This document shows, piece by piece, positions 1-8,219 of a DNA stretch of 64,000 nt. The notes below the pieces were generated by a model. It did no database searches, was not told the DNA's origin, and worked only from the letters and a program-made list of their open reading frames with translations. Source of the DNA: Halorientalis sp. (GTDB lineage: Archaea; Halobacteriota; Halobacteria; Halobacteriales; Haloarculaceae); assembly GCF_028275115.1 (NCBI RefSeq), contig NZ_JAQCNH010000005.1:1-64000 (forward strand), in the 5' to 3' direction. Numbering within the stretch: position 1 is the stretch's first letter; the number at the start of each line of letters is the position of its first letter. A program made the translations under genes and the position numbers.

Positions 1-1
1 G

Positions 2-265
2 GTCAATGCCACCCTACTCGAGGACAGTTCGGTCCACGTCTCGATGACGATTCCGTCACTCATCCTCGCGACCTACGGGGGCGGGACGGGCCTGCCGACC
101 CAGAACGAGGCCCTGGCGATACTGGACTGTGACGGCGCGGGCAACGTCAGCAAGTTCGCCGAGATCGCCGCCGGCGTCGTCCTCGCGGGGGAACTGTCGC
201 TCGCCTCGGCGATCTCGGCCCCGGACTGGGTGACCAGCCACGAGGAACTCGGCCGCAACCGATAG
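2..265 (+). CDS. hmgA: 3-hydroxy-3-methylglutaryl-CoA reductase, C-terminal fragment
   Basis: This is the 3' end of a gene cut by the window edge, open from base 2. HMG-CoA reductase makes mevalonate from HMG-CoA with NADPH, the committed step towards archaeal isoprenoid lipids. The visible 87 residues carry the class I C-terminal signature: a TIPS strand, then ATYGGGTGLPTQ, an AGxVLAGELSLASAI helix and a final SHEELGR tail. The cofactor and catalytic Glu/Lys/Asp regions lie upstream of the window. The Met at base 44 is internal and not a start. Identification is firm; the full length is unknown. Confidence 0.93.
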   Translation, partial: VNATLLEDSSVHVSMTIPSLILATYGGGTGLPTQNEALAILDCDGAGNVSKFAEIAAGVVLAGELSLASAISAPDWVTSHEELGRNR

Positions 266-339
266 GCGGGACCGGCCGGGACCCGACCTGCCGACACGAC
301 CCGAGAGGTTATTCCGGTCGTGGACGGCAGATTAGCGTA

Positions 340-990
340 ATGCGACGTTCACGGCGCGGCGTCCTCCGGACCGGCGCGTTGGCCCTGGCCGCAGGACTCG
401 CAGGTTGCAGCGCACGCGACGACGGGACGAGCGGGGCGACCACGACCGACGGGACCACGGCCGCCGGCGCCGCGGACACTCCCGCGACGCCGTCTCTGGA
501 GGGGTGTGTCGTGACGGCGAGCGCCGGGGCCGCCGAACCGGTCCCGACGGCTGCGGACGGGTCGGCCGACGCGGAGACGACCCTCTCGGTGCGCTGGAAC
601 GCCCGCACGCAGTCCTCGCTGTCGCAGCGGGACTCCGACTTCACCTCGTACACGCCAACCCGCGGCAACGTCTACATCGTCTTTCGGCTGGAACTGACGC
701 CGGCCGTCGACCGCGCGGTCAGGGTCGCTCCGTTCGGGCTGTTCGGACTGCGGGCGCGCCTCCGCGATGCGACGTGGTTTCAGGAGCCGCCACTCCAAAC
801 CCTGGACGCGGTCTTCGATACCGGGTTCACCCTCTCGCCGGGGGAGACGCGGTCGGGCGTCCTCAGTTTCGAGGTCCCCCGTGAACTCGACGCGGCGACG
901 CTGGTCCGGTACAGCGATGCGGACGAACGCCCCGACAGCGCGTTCGAGACGTCCTGCGACCGGGCGTTGGACGTCGGCGTCGGTCTCTAG
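340..990 (+). CDS. Putative Tat-exported lipoprotein, haloarchaeal hypothetical
   Basis: This 216-residue protein begins with a twin-arginine signal (SRRGVLR, residues 4-10), a hydrophobic stretch and a lipobox LAGC with Cys23. It should therefore be exported folded and lipid-anchored on the outer face of the membrane. A Thr/Ala/Gly/Asp-rich linker (about 24-60) follows, typical of haloarchaeal surface lipoproteins. The remaining domain (about 65-216) has beta-rich character and no motif I recognise. A short AT-rich patch precedes the ATG closely, suggesting a leaderless mRNA. Its end overlaps the convergent SDR gene by 4 bp. Function unknown. Confidence 0.8.
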   Translation: MRRSRRGVLRTGALALAAGLAGCSARDDGTSGATTTDGTTAAGAADTPATPSLEGCVVTASAGAAEPVPTAADGSADAETTLSVRWNARTQSSLSQRDSDFTSYTPTRGNVYIVFRLELTPAVDRAVRVAPFGLFGLRARLRDATWFQEPPLQTLDAVFDTGFTLSPGETRSGVLSFEVPRELDAATLVRYSDADERPDSAFETSCDRALDVGVGL

Positions 991-1685
991 AACTCTTCGA
1001 CGTGGGGGCGCAGGTCCAGTTCCAGCGTCCACGCCGACTCGTCCTGTTCGACCAGGTGCCAGTAGCTGTCGGCGATGGCGTCGGGATCGAGGTATTCCTC
1101 GTCGTTCTCGACCTCGCCGTCGGGCGGTCGAACCACGCCGTCGAGGACGACGTGGGCGACGTGGACCCCTTTGGGACCGAGTTCTCTGGCCATAGATTCG
1201 GCCAGCCCCCGGTTCGCGAACTTCGCGGCGGAGAACCCGACCGCGCCCTCCCGGCCGCGGACCGAGGTGGTCGCACCGGTGAAGATGACGGTCCCGCCAC
1301 CGCTGTCTCGCATGTCCGCGACCGCCTCCTGCGAGCAGCGAAGGGCGGCTTTCGGTCCAACCGCGAGCGCGCGGTCGAACGAGGCGGGCGAGATGTCGGT
1401 GAGTCCGTCCCAGGACGCGGCGCTGGCGTGGTTGACGAGGACGTCGACGGGACCGAACGCGTCGCGAACGGTCTCAAATCCGGCGGCGACCTCGTCCGGT
1501 TCCGCGAGGTCGGTCGGGACCGCCAGGCCCGCGCCGGCGGTTTCGTCCAGTTCGGCGGCGAGGTCGTCGAGATAGGAGGCCGAGCGGGCGAACAGGCCGA
1601 CGCGGCAGCCCTCGGCAGCGAACCGCCGGGCGATGGACGCTCCGAGACCGGGACCGACGCCAGCGACGACAGCAGTACGTGACAT
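987..1685 (-). CDS. SDR-family oxidoreductase with Phe in place of catalytic Tyr
   Basis: This 232-residue Rossmann protein belongs to the short-chain dehydrogenase/reductase superfamily. The nucleotide-binding glycine motif GVGPGLGA (residues 8-15) and a VNHASA strand (normally NNAG) are present. The active-site region reads FSAAKFA where YxxxK is expected, so the catalytic Tyr is Phe while the Lys is kept; the codon is TTC. A Thr/Ser-rich TGATTS stands where the catalytic Ser normally sits. Some SDR subfamilies naturally lack the Tyr, so this could be a binding or regulatory protein or use other chemistry. Substrate unknown. It ends convergently with the upstream lipoprotein gene. Confidence 0.85.
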   Translation of the reverse strand: MSRTAVVAGVGPGLGASIARRFAAEGCRVGLFARSASYLDDLAAELDETAGAGLAVPTDLAEPDEVAAGFETVRDAFGPVDVLVNHASAASWDGLTDISPASFDRALAVGPKAALRCSQEAVADMRDSGGGTVIFTGATTSVRGREGAVGFSAAKFANRGLAESMARELGPKGVHVAHVVLDGVVRPPDGEVENDEEYLDPDAIADSYWHLVEQDESAWTLELDLRPHVEEF

Positions 1686-1928
1686 ACCGTGAGGGCACGG
1701 CTAAGAGTAATAAAAGCCTGTGTCGGGGGTGCCACTCCACCGCCGCACTCGTCGGTAAACCGCCGCGCGCGACGACCGGTGGCCGCGAGCGGAGGTAACG
1801 TATCGGCAATCCGTTCCGGTAGCGTCCGGAATGACCGTTCGCAGCGGTGTCCGAGGGGCTCAGTGGTATGAGAGAGTGTTACAGGCACCACCCAAAGTTA
1901 AGACAACACCCACCTATGCACCTGATGT

Positions 1929-2087
1929 ATGCCGGAATGTCAGAACTGCGGCGCTTTTGTCACTGCCGCGTATGCACGTGTTTTTACACCGAACGGCATC
2001 CAAGCACCTCGGGTCTGCCCACAGTGTGAGGACAAGATTCGCGACGGCGCTGACGTCCGGAAAGCGCGGTCGACGCGGCGCGGATAA
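1929..2087 (+). CDS. Small CxxC zinc-finger protein (haloarchaeal DUF7563-like)
   Basis: This 52-residue protein starts MPECQNCGAFVT and has a second knuckle VCPQCEDK, giving two CxxC pairs (C4/C7 and C30/C33) that probably bind one zinc. The middle, YARVFTPNG, and the Arg-rich tail match a small protein family common in haloarchaea (DUF7563 from memory). A paralogue lies at 5589-5738. It lies between the SDR and the convergent phosphohexomutase. Such microproteins are often regulators or adaptors, but no role can be assigned here. The frame is supported by family likeness rather than length. Confidence 0.82.
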   Translation: MPECQNCGAFVTAAYARVFTPNGIQAPRVCPQCEDKIRDGADVRKARSTRRG

Positions 2088-2127
2088 CCACCCCCGGCGG
2101 GACGTCCCCGCCGTCCGGAACCACCTT

Positions 2128-3435
2128 TCACCCTCTCGCGGCCTCCAACAGGTCACGAGCCTCGGCGACGATTGTCTCGGCCCGGCCGGCCTCGCGGGCC
2201 TCGGCGGTGAGCCGTACCAGCGGCTGGGTCCCGCTGGCCCGCAGGAGGAACCAGCCGTCGCCCAGGTCGACACGCACTCCGTCGAGCGTCTCGGCTGCCT
2301 CGTACCGGTCAGCGACGAGGTCGTGGACGCGACCCATGATAGCGGTTTTGTCCGTGACTTCGACGCTGTCGCGCTGAATCGGGTAGGTGTCGACCGCGGC
2401 CGCTCGCTCGGCCAGCGAGCGCTCGGCGGCGAGTTCGACCAGCCGGCAGGCCGCCAGTGGCCCGTCGGGACAGAGCGTCGCCTCGGGCCAGATCCACGCC
2501 CCACTCGGTTCGCCGCCAAAGGCCACGCCGTCCTCGGCGGCCCGCGCTGCCACGTACACGTCCCCGACTCGTGTCCGCTCGACGGTCACGTCGGCCTCGG
2601 CGAGGTGGTCGGCGACCGCCAGGCTCGTGTCGACTGGTGCGGCGACACGCTGGCCCGGTTCGGCAGCCGCTCGGGCGAAGAGCGCGAGCGTCACGTCGCC
2701 GGAGAGGTAGGTGCCGTCGCCGGCGACGGCGCGCATCCGGTCTGCGTCCCCGTCGTGTGCGATTCCAAGGTCGGCGTCGGATTCGGCTACGAGCGTCGCC
2801 AGCGACGCGCAGTTCTCGGCGGTCGGCTCACTCGGTCGTCCCGGGAACGTGCCGTCGGGCTGGGCGTTCAGCGTCTCCACTGCACAGCCCAGTTTCTGGA
2901 GGGCGTCGACGGTAACGCCGCCCGCGCCGTTGCCGACGTCGACTATCACCGACGGCGGGTCATCGACGTCGACGGCCTCGACCAGCGCCTGAACGTGGCG
3001 CTCGCGGGCGGCTGCGTCGCGGCGGTCCCCGAGCCCGTCCCAGGCCTGCAGGTCGGCGGCGTCCTCGCGGACACGCCGGCTGATTGTCTCGCGGCGGTCG
3101 GCGTCGAAGGCCTGGCCGCTGGCCTGCCAGAGTTTGATCCCGTTGTCCGTCGGCGGGTTGTGTGAGGCGGTGATGGAGACGCCGGCGTCGGCGTCGTCCC
3201 ACGCCACGGTCCGGGCGACGGTCGGAGTCGCCGCAAGCCCAAGGTCCAGGACGTCGGTTCCAGACTCGCACAGTCCAGCCGTCAGGGCGTCCGTGAGCAG
3301 TTCGCCGCTCTCGCGGGGGTCCCGGCCGACGACGACCCGATCCGTCTCGACGCCGAGCGCGCGCCCGACCGAGAGCGCCAGGTCCGCAGTCACGGTCTGG
3401 CCCACAGGTCCCCTGATACCACTGGTTCCGAACAT
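2128..3435 (-). CDS. glmM: Phosphoglucosamine mutase / phosphohexomutase
   Basis: This 435-residue member of the alpha-D-phosphohexomutase family starts directly with the GTSGIRG signature. The phosphoserine loop is TASHNPP (about residues 88-94), the metal-binding loop DGDADRM, a GEPSG substrate loop follows, and RASGTQP is the C-terminal phosphate loop. All four functional loops are intact. The length fits archaeal GlmM-type enzymes, which interconvert glucosamine-6-P and glucosamine-1-P or related hexose phosphates for UDP-sugar synthesis. A second family member is at 6219-7592. A TATA-like gatacttttc stretch lies upstream on this strand. Exact substrate is inferred. Confidence 0.92.
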   Translation of the reverse strand: MFGTSGIRGPVGQTVTADLALSVGRALGVETDRVVVGRDPRESGELLTDALTAGLCESGTDVLDLGLAATPTVARTVAWDDADAGVSITASHNPPTDNGIKLWQASGQAFDADRRETISRRVREDAADLQAWDGLGDRRDAAARERHVQALVEAVDVDDPPSVIVDVGNGAGGVTVDALQKLGCAVETLNAQPDGTFPGRPSEPTAENCASLATLVAESDADLGIAHDGDADRMRAVAGDGTYLSGDVTLALFARAAAEPGQRVAAPVDTSLAVADHLAEADVTVERTRVGDVYVAARAAEDGVAFGGEPSGAWIWPEATLCPDGPLAACRLVELAAERSLAERAAAVDTYPIQRDSVEVTDKTAIMGRVHDLVADRYEAAETLDGVRVDLGDGWFLLRASGTQPLVRLTAEAREAGRAETIVAEARDLLEAARG

Positions 3436-3527
3436 ACTCGGGGCGACGTGTCTCGCCCGGAAAAGTATCCACCCCTCTGGCTGGGCGAATCCGCGGCTTT
3501 TTGTCCGCGGATGTGGTTCTCTCGGGC

Positions 3528-4208
3528 ATGAAACGCGGCGGGAATAACGCGCAGAAGCGACGCGCCGGCGAGGCCGCCGCCGACGCCGTCGCGGACGGAC
3601 AGGTGGTGGGACTGGGCACCGGCAGTACCGCGGCCCACGCTATCAGAGCGCTGGGGCGAGCGGTCGACGCTGGCCGCGACGTCGAAGGCATCCCGACCTC
3701 CTACCAGTCGCGGGAACTCGCCCGGAAGGTGGGGTTGCCGACGACGACGCTCGAGGAGGCGTCGCCGGATCTGGCTATCGATGGGGCCGACCAAGTGGTC
3801 GGCAGCGATCTAATAAAAGGCGGCGGGGCGGCCCACGCCCGCGAGAAACTCGTCGATGCCGCCGCCGACCGCCTGCTGGTCGTCGCCGATGAGACCAAAC
3901 TCGCCGAAGCGCTGTCGGTCCCGGTTCCCGTGGAAGTCCTCCCCGACGCCCGTGAACCGGTCGCCGACGGCGTCCGTGAACGTGGCGGCGAACCCACTCT
4001 GCGGGCGGCCGAACGGAAGGACGGACCGGTCGTCACGGACAACGGAAACCTCGTGCTGGACTGCGAGTTCGGGGAGATCGACGACCCCGCCGGCCTGGCG
4101 GCCGACATCTCGGCACTGCCGGGCGTTCTCGAACACGGTCTGTTCGTCGATATGGCCGACGCCATCTACGTCGGGACCGACGAGGGCGCGACGGTCCGAG
4201 AGTCGTAA
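3528..4208 (+). CDS. rpiA: Ribose-5-phosphate isomerase A
   Basis: This enzyme converts ribose-5-P and ribulose-5-P. The 226 residues contain GLGTGSTA (phosphate loop), the IDGADQV motif with catalytic Asp region, the KGGGAAHAREK loop with the general-base Glu and conserved Lys, and LVVADETKLA. I chose the ATG at 3528 because homologues begin MKxxGxNAxKRxAG; an upstream in-frame ATG at 3501 adds nine residues without family support. It is divergent from the phosphohexomutase, and the shared spacer holds a GC-rich inverted CCGCGG pair. Confident call. Confidence 0.95.
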   Translation: MKRGGNNAQKRRAGEAAADAVADGQVVGLGTGSTAAHAIRALGRAVDAGRDVEGIPTSYQSRELARKVGLPTTTLEEASPDLAIDGADQVVGSDLIKGGGAAHAREKLVDAAADRLLVVADETKLAEALSVPVPVEVLPDAREPVADGVRERGGEPTLRAAERKDGPVVTDNGNLVLDCEFGEIDDPAGLAADISALPGVLEHGLFVDMADAIYVGTDEGATVRES

Positions 4209-4258
4209 CCGATGCCCGCGACTGGCGGCCGTGGTACCCGAAAAAAAGAGTCCCCAGC

Positions 4259-4426
4259 CTACAGGTCGCGCGGCTGGACGGTCTTACGGTCGTTTTCCTC
4301 TGCGCGACGCGCAGCGTCCTCGAGCAGTTCGTCGACTTCGTCGTCGAGTGCGTCGTAGAAGTCAGATGCGACGTTCATGTCATTGAGCGCTTCCTTCACG
4401 GCGGCTTTGACGATCAGGTCTGCCAT
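4259..4426 (-). CDS. DUF1931 histone-fold protein
   Basis: This 55-residue protein, MADLIVKAAVKEAL onward, is rich in acidic helices and ends KTVQPRDL, the typical C-terminus of the archaeal DUF1931 histone-fold family. It is too short for a full histone pair, so it probably dimerises. DNA binding is plausible but the surface is acidic, as for halophilic proteins. I chose the ATG at 4426 rather than 4465: the family starts at MADL, and a TATA box sits 25-32 bp upstream, giving a leaderless transcript. Confidence 0.88.
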   Translation of the reverse strand: MADLIVKAAVKEALNDMNVASDFYDALDDEVDELLEDAARRAEENDRKTVQPRDL

Positions 4427-4450
4427 ACAAGCGGTTTTTCCGGAGGGTGA

Positions 4451-4458
4451 TTTAAATA
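4451..4458 (-). promoter_or_regulatory. TATA box of the DUF1931 gene
   Basis: TTTAAATA (read on either strand) is centred about 29 bp before the ATG at 4426. This is the usual spacing for a leaderless haloarchaeal mRNA and it supports the short start. Confidence 0.65.
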
Positions 4459-4708
4459 CTTTCACGTTTGTGCAGTTTCTCGCCGGTACTCACGGGGGTC
4501 TGAGCCGATTTCGCGGCTCCCACTGTTACCTGCATTCGCCGATATTCACCCGATCTCTCGTGTTGCCCCCGCTAGAACCGGTGAGCTGGTCGTGTACACC
4601 CGTTAGCCGGTCGCTCGCGCGCGCTTTGGTCTAAAAGAATATATATCACGTATCCACCATTCGTGGCCGAGTCGATGGGTACGAGTGGGTCGGGCGCGGA
4701 GGAGACGT

Positions 4709-5470
4709 ATGCGCGAGTTGCTCGAAGCGGTCGCAGCGGGCGAGGTGAGTCCCGCCGAGGCACAGGCGGAGCTTGCGGGGTATGCTACCGGCGAGGCGGG
4801 TCGGTTCGACGCCGCACGGGAGGCGCGGGCGGGCGTTCCAGAGGCGATTCTGGCCGACGGGAAAACGACAGCCGAGGTTGCCGACCTGGCGGCCACGTCC
4901 GTTGGGACGACCGGGCGAGCGATCGTGACGCGACTCGACGCCGACGCACTCCCGGCGGTTCGTGAGCGACTGGCGGAGTACGACGTCGAGGACAGGTACC
5001 ACGAGCGCGCCCGGGTACTGATAGCCCACACCGACAGGTTTGAGCGGCCGGAACTGGAGGCGACCGTCGGCGTCGTTACTGCCGGGACATCCGACGCCGA
5101 ACCCGCCGGCGAGGCGGCGGTCCTCGCCCGAGAGATGGGTGCACAGGTCGAGCGCGTCGACGACGTGGGCGTGGCTAGTATCGTCCGTCTGCTCGATCAG
5201 TTGCCCGGACTCCGCGAACTCGACGTACTGATCGTCGCCGCCGGCCGCGAAGGCGCGCTTCCGACCGTCGTCGCCGGACTCGTCGACACGCCGGTCGTCG
5301 GCCTCCCGGTGTCGACAGGTTACGGCCACGCCGGGGACGGTGAGGCCGCGCTCGACGGCATGCTCCAGTCCTGCACCGCCCTGACCGCCGTCAACGTCGA
5401 CGCGGGTTTCACCGCTGGCGCACAGGCCGCGCTGATCGCCCGTACCGTCGACGCCGCCCGTTCGGAGTGA
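4709..5470 (+). CDS. larB: LarB, nickel-pincer cofactor biosynthesis carboxylase/hydrolase
   Basis: LarB carboxylates and hydrolyses nicotinic acid adenine dinucleotide, the first step to the nickel-pincer nucleotide of lactate racemase-type enzymes. This 253-residue protein has an N-terminal helical region and a C-terminal PurE-like domain with VVTAGTSDAEPAGEAA and GLPVSTGYGHAGDGEAAL, both hallmarks of LarB. The ATG at 4709 is chosen because GGAGGAG lies just upstream; a TATA-like atatatat element lies near 4640. No larC or larE is in the window, so partners must be elsewhere or absent. Confidence 0.9.
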   Translation: MRELLEAVAAGEVSPAEAQAELAGYATGEAGRFDAAREARAGVPEAILADGKTTAEVADLAATSVGTTGRAIVTRLDADALPAVRERLAEYDVEDRYHERARVLIAHTDRFERPELEATVGVVTAGTSDAEPAGEAAVLAREMGAQVERVDDVGVASIVRLLDQLPGLRELDVLIVAAGREGALPTVVAGLVDTPVVGLPVSTGYGHAGDGEAALDGMLQSCTALTAVNVDAGFTAGAQAALIARTVDAARSE

Positions 5471-5588
5471 GCACGAAACCGCCCGACAGCGCGGCCCTGT
5501 CTGGATACCTTACTGGTCCGGTATAGAGCATATTTACGTCCGGCCCGTATATATGCTGTCGGCAGATGGTTGTTGCCGGCAGTGACGA

Positions 5589-5738
5589 ATGCCAGACTGT
5601 AATCATTGCGGCGCGCACGTGTCGGATCAGTTTGCTCGGGTGTTTGCGGACGAGTACGGCGAGGTACACGCCTGTCCGAGTTGCTCGGCGAACGCTGGCA
5701 TCGCCGAAGTGGCACGCGAGCGCGCCCACAAAGCGTGA
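5589..5738 (+). CDS. Small CxxC zinc-finger protein, paralogue of 1929-2087
   Basis: This 49-residue protein starts MPDCNHCGAHVS and has a second pair ACPSCSAN, so zinc ligands are C4/C7 and C29/C32. It shares the FARVFA core and basic tail with the protein at 1929-2087. It lies alone between larB and a GIY-YIG gene. An AT-rich stretch with gtatatatgc around 5550 could be its promoter. Function unknown; the frame is supported by the paralogue. Confidence 0.8.
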   Translation: MPDCNHCGAHVSDQFARVFADEYGEVHACPSCSANAGIAEVARERAHKA

Positions 5739-5896
5739 CGGCCACTGTGGCCACCCGAATCGTGGTCTAGACACCACGCGAAGCCCATTTCCGCGGCACT
5801 ACTCCGGCATCGGGCCGGACGACACTGCCCTTTCACTGTTTCCAGATAGCGACGCCGAGCGCAACGCTCACTGTCACCGCGTGTAGAAACAGTGCC

Positions 5897-6142
5897 GTGT
5901 CCGACCACTACGTCTACGTGTTGCGCTGTGCCGACAACACCCTCTATACGGGTTATACGACCGACGTAGAGCGCCGGGTCGCTGAACACGACGCGGGCGA
6001 GGGCGCCAAGTACACCCGTGGCCGCACTCCGGTCGAACTCGTCCACGTCGAGTCCTTCGGGTCGAAGTCGGCCGCCATGTCTCGCGAGTACGAAATCAAG
6101 CAGTGGTCCCGGACCGAAAAGAGACGACTGATCGAGGAGTGA
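5897..6142 (+). CDS. GIY-YIG domain protein (UPF0213/YhbQ type)
   Basis: This 81-residue single-domain protein has the GIY-YIG fold: [18 protein letters not shown] gives the two strands (Y-V-Y and Y-T-G), followed by [10 protein letters not shown] with the conserved Arg, and a Glu in SREYEIKQW. It starts with GTG. UPF0213 proteins act on or bind nucleic acid in repair-like settings, but the precise substrate is not settled. It stands alone upstream of the phosphohexomutase. Confidence 0.9.
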   Translation: MSDHYVYVLRCADNTLYTGYTTDVERRVAEHDAGEGAKYTRGRTPVELVHVESFGSKSAAMSREYEIKQWSRTEKRRLIEE

Positions 6143-6218
6143 GGGCCTGCAGGCGCGGGAACCCCGACAGGATTGTCAGAGACCGTGACTTTTTGCTGTG
6201 GCGCGAGCGAGAGTGCGT

Positions 6219-7592
6219 ATGGACGAGATTTCGTTCGGAACCGACGGGTGGCGGGCCACCCTGGAGACGTTCACCGACCGACGTGTCCGGATGGTGGGCC
6301 AGGGCGTCGCCTCGGTACTGCGGGAGGACGACGCGGCTCAGACCGTCGCAGTCGGCTACGACGCTCGGGAACACTCGCGGGGCTTCGCGGAGGAACTCGC
6401 GTGCGTGCTCTGTGCCAACGGGTTCGACGTACTGCTGCCCGAGCGGGACTGCCCCACCCCGGTCGTCGCATGGACCGTCCGGGACCGGGACCTCGCCGGA
6501 GCGCTGATGGTAACTGCCTCACACAACCCGCCCGAGTACAACGGTGTGAAGTTCATCCCCGAGGACGGCTCGCCGGCCCCTGCGGGCGTGACCGACCGGA
6601 TCGAGGGCAACCTGGCCAACCCCGACCCGCTCCCCGAAAGCGACCACGGCACCGTCGAGGAGTCCGACCTCGTCGGGCCGTACGTCGAACACGCGCAGTC
6701 GTTCGTGGACGCCGAACTCGACGGGCTCGCGGTCGCTTACGACGCGATGCACGGCAGCGGCCGCGACGTGACCGACCGCCTGCTGGCGGCGGCCGGTGCG
6801 GAGGTGACCCGACTGCGCTGTGAGACCGACCCCGAGTTCGGCGGCGAGTCGCCAGAGCCGAGTGCCGAGAACCTCGGCGACCTGACCGAGCGCGTCGAGG
6901 CGGGTGCGGCCGACCTGGGAATCGCTAACGACGGCGACGCAGACCGAATCGGCGTCGTCACGCCCGATCGGGGCTTTCTCGACCCCTCGCTCTTTTTCGC
7001 CGCGGTGTACGACCACCTGCTCGAGTCCGAGTCGGGACCGGCCGTCCGAACGGTCTCGACCAGCGCAATCGTCGACCGCGTCGCCGAGGCACGCGGCGAG
7101 CGGGTCGCCGAGACGCCGGTTGGATTCAAACATGTCGCCGAAGCGATGGAGGAGACCGACGCCCTGATGGGTGGCGAGGAGAGCGGCGGGTTCGGCGTTC
7201 GCGGGCACCTCCGGAACAAGGACGGCGTCACGCTCGCGTTGCTGACTGCCGCCGCAGCCGTCGAGCAACCGCTCGACGAGCGCGTGTCGGCGCTGGAGGA
7301 CGAACACAGCGAGGTTCACCAGGACCGCGTCAGCGTCGACTGCCCGGACGGTCGGAAGGCTGCGGTCGTTTCGGGTCTGGACGGGGCACTGCCGGACGAG
7401 ATTGCCGGCGCTGCCGTCGAGCGCGTCAACGACGTGGACGGGTTCAAAATCTTCCTCGCGGACGGCGCCTGGCTGCTGGTCAGGCCGAGCGGCACCGAGC
7501 CCAAACTTCGAGTGTACGCCGAAGCGACCAGCGACGAGCGGGTCACCGAGCTCCTGTCCGCCGGTCGCGGTCTCGTCGAGCCACTTGTTTAG
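6219..7592 (+). CDS. Phosphohexomutase (phosphoglucomutase/phosphomannomutase family)
   Basis: This 457-residue enzyme begins MDEISFGTDGWRA, the usual first strand of the family. Active phosphoserine lies in TASHNPP, metal loop in NDGDADRIG, substrate loop in GGEESGGFG, and phosphate loop in RPSGTEPKLRVY. The start at 6219 is preferred to 6198 because homologues begin at this Met. It likely interconverts hexose-6-P and hexose-1-P for nucleotide-sugar or glycogen-type pathways. It differs from the GlmM-like enzyme at 2128-3435, so the two probably divide substrates. Confidence 0.92.
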   Translation: MDEISFGTDGWRATLETFTDRRVRMVGQGVASVLREDDAAQTVAVGYDAREHSRGFAEELACVLCANGFDVLLPERDCPTPVVAWTVRDRDLAGALMVTASHNPPEYNGVKFIPEDGSPAPAGVTDRIEGNLANPDPLPESDHGTVEESDLVGPYVEHAQSFVDAELDGLAVAYDAMHGSGRDVTDRLLAAAGAEVTRLRCETDPEFGGESPEPSAENLGDLTERVEAGAADLGIANDGDADRIGVVTPDRGFLDPSLFFAAVYDHLLESESGPAVRTVSTSAIVDRVAEARGERVAETPVGFKHVAEAMEETDALMGGEESGGFGVRGHLRNKDGVTLALLTAAAAVEQPLDERVSALEDEHSEVHQDRVSVDCPDGRKAAVVSGLDGALPDEIAGAAVERVNDVDGFKIFLADGAWLLVRPSGTEPKLRVYAEATSDERVTELLSAGRGLVEPLV

Positions 7593-7723
7593 ATTCGGCA
7601 CCGTGCGCGGAACGTCGGGCCGTAGGGGTATTCTTTCGTCGGCAGAGACGCTGACGGGGTGGCTCTGTGCGAGGACCCACGATGACGGGCGGCCCGGTTA
7701 CCGTCGTCTGCTGGAGGGATAGC

Positions 7724-8083
7724 TCACTCGCGGACACCCCGGTAGCGCTCCGATTCGGCTACGGCCTCGATGTCGAACCCCAGCGACGCCCAGAACGGTC
7801 GCACTCGTGGGTCGAACGTAGCGACGAGGCACGCTCGGCGGTCGGCGGCGGCCTCGACCAGCGCCGTGCCGATGCCCTGCCCTCGGCGCGCGCGCCGAAC
7901 CGCGACGGCGTCGATTTCGTCGCCGTCCAACAGGCAGGCCCCGAGGACGCGCTCGTCGGCCACGAGGAGGTCGCCGCGGTCGACGGCCCGCCGGACGGCC
8001 GCCACGTCTGTCGCCAGTAGCGCCCCGTCGAAGACGGTCATCACGGCTGGCAGGTCTTCGACCGTCGCCTCACGGATTTCCAT
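7724..8083 (-). CDS. GNAT-family N-acetyltransferase
   Basis: This 119-residue protein starts MEIREATVEDLPAV, a typical GNAT first strand-helix. The acetyl-CoA pyrophosphate loop RRARRGQGIGTALV matches the R/Q-x-x-G-x-G/A signature, and a FWASLGF motif lies near the C-terminus. The Met at 8083 is chosen over the longer frame because the family begins here. Substrate unknown. A TnpB-tail remnant lies immediately upstream of its start. Confidence 0.85.
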   Translation of the reverse strand: MEIREATVEDLPAVMTVFDGALLATDVAAVRRAVDRGDLLVADERVLGACLLDGDEIDAVAVRRARRGQGIGTALVEAAADRRACLVATFDPRVRPFWASLGFDIEAVAESERYRGVRE

Positions 8084-8127
8084 CGAGCCGAACGAGGCGC
8101 TCGCGACTGAAGAGGGCTGGTGACTTC

Positions 8128-8219
8128 CCCCCACCCTACTCGCTCACCGCTGACGCGGTTCGCTTCTTGAGGGTGGGGCGTCCCGCTTCCACGACGCGCT
8201 TTGTAAACCGGGCACACGT
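8128..8219 (-). mobile_element. 3' tail of a decayed IS1341-type (IS200/IS605) TnpB element
   Basis: On the minus strand the frame from 8219 to the TAG at 8136-8138 reads ...KRVVEAGRPTLKKRTASAVSE, the C-terminal tail typical of haloarchaeal TnpB proteins. It is followed by a G-rich run. A perfect 9-bp inverted repeat, CCCCACCCT at 8129-8137 and AGGGTGGGG at 8170-8178, forms the hairpin expected at the element's right end and 3' part of its omegaRNA. No transposase body is present. It directly follows the broken SAMP2-like gene. A related tail is at 19974-20025. Confidence 0.7.

Noticed and set aside
863-1891. A long minus-strand frame in another phase of the SDR region.
   Set aside because: The protein is Arg/Pro/Ser-rich low-complexity, a frame shadow of the SDR, with no homology pattern.
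1841-1900. A tRNA-like stretch before the small zinc-finger gene.
   Set aside because: It does not form a cloverleaf with an anticodon loop.
1831-3165. A 444-codon plus-strand frame across the glmM region.
   Set aside because: It is antisense to a clear phosphohexomutase and has no recognisable domain.
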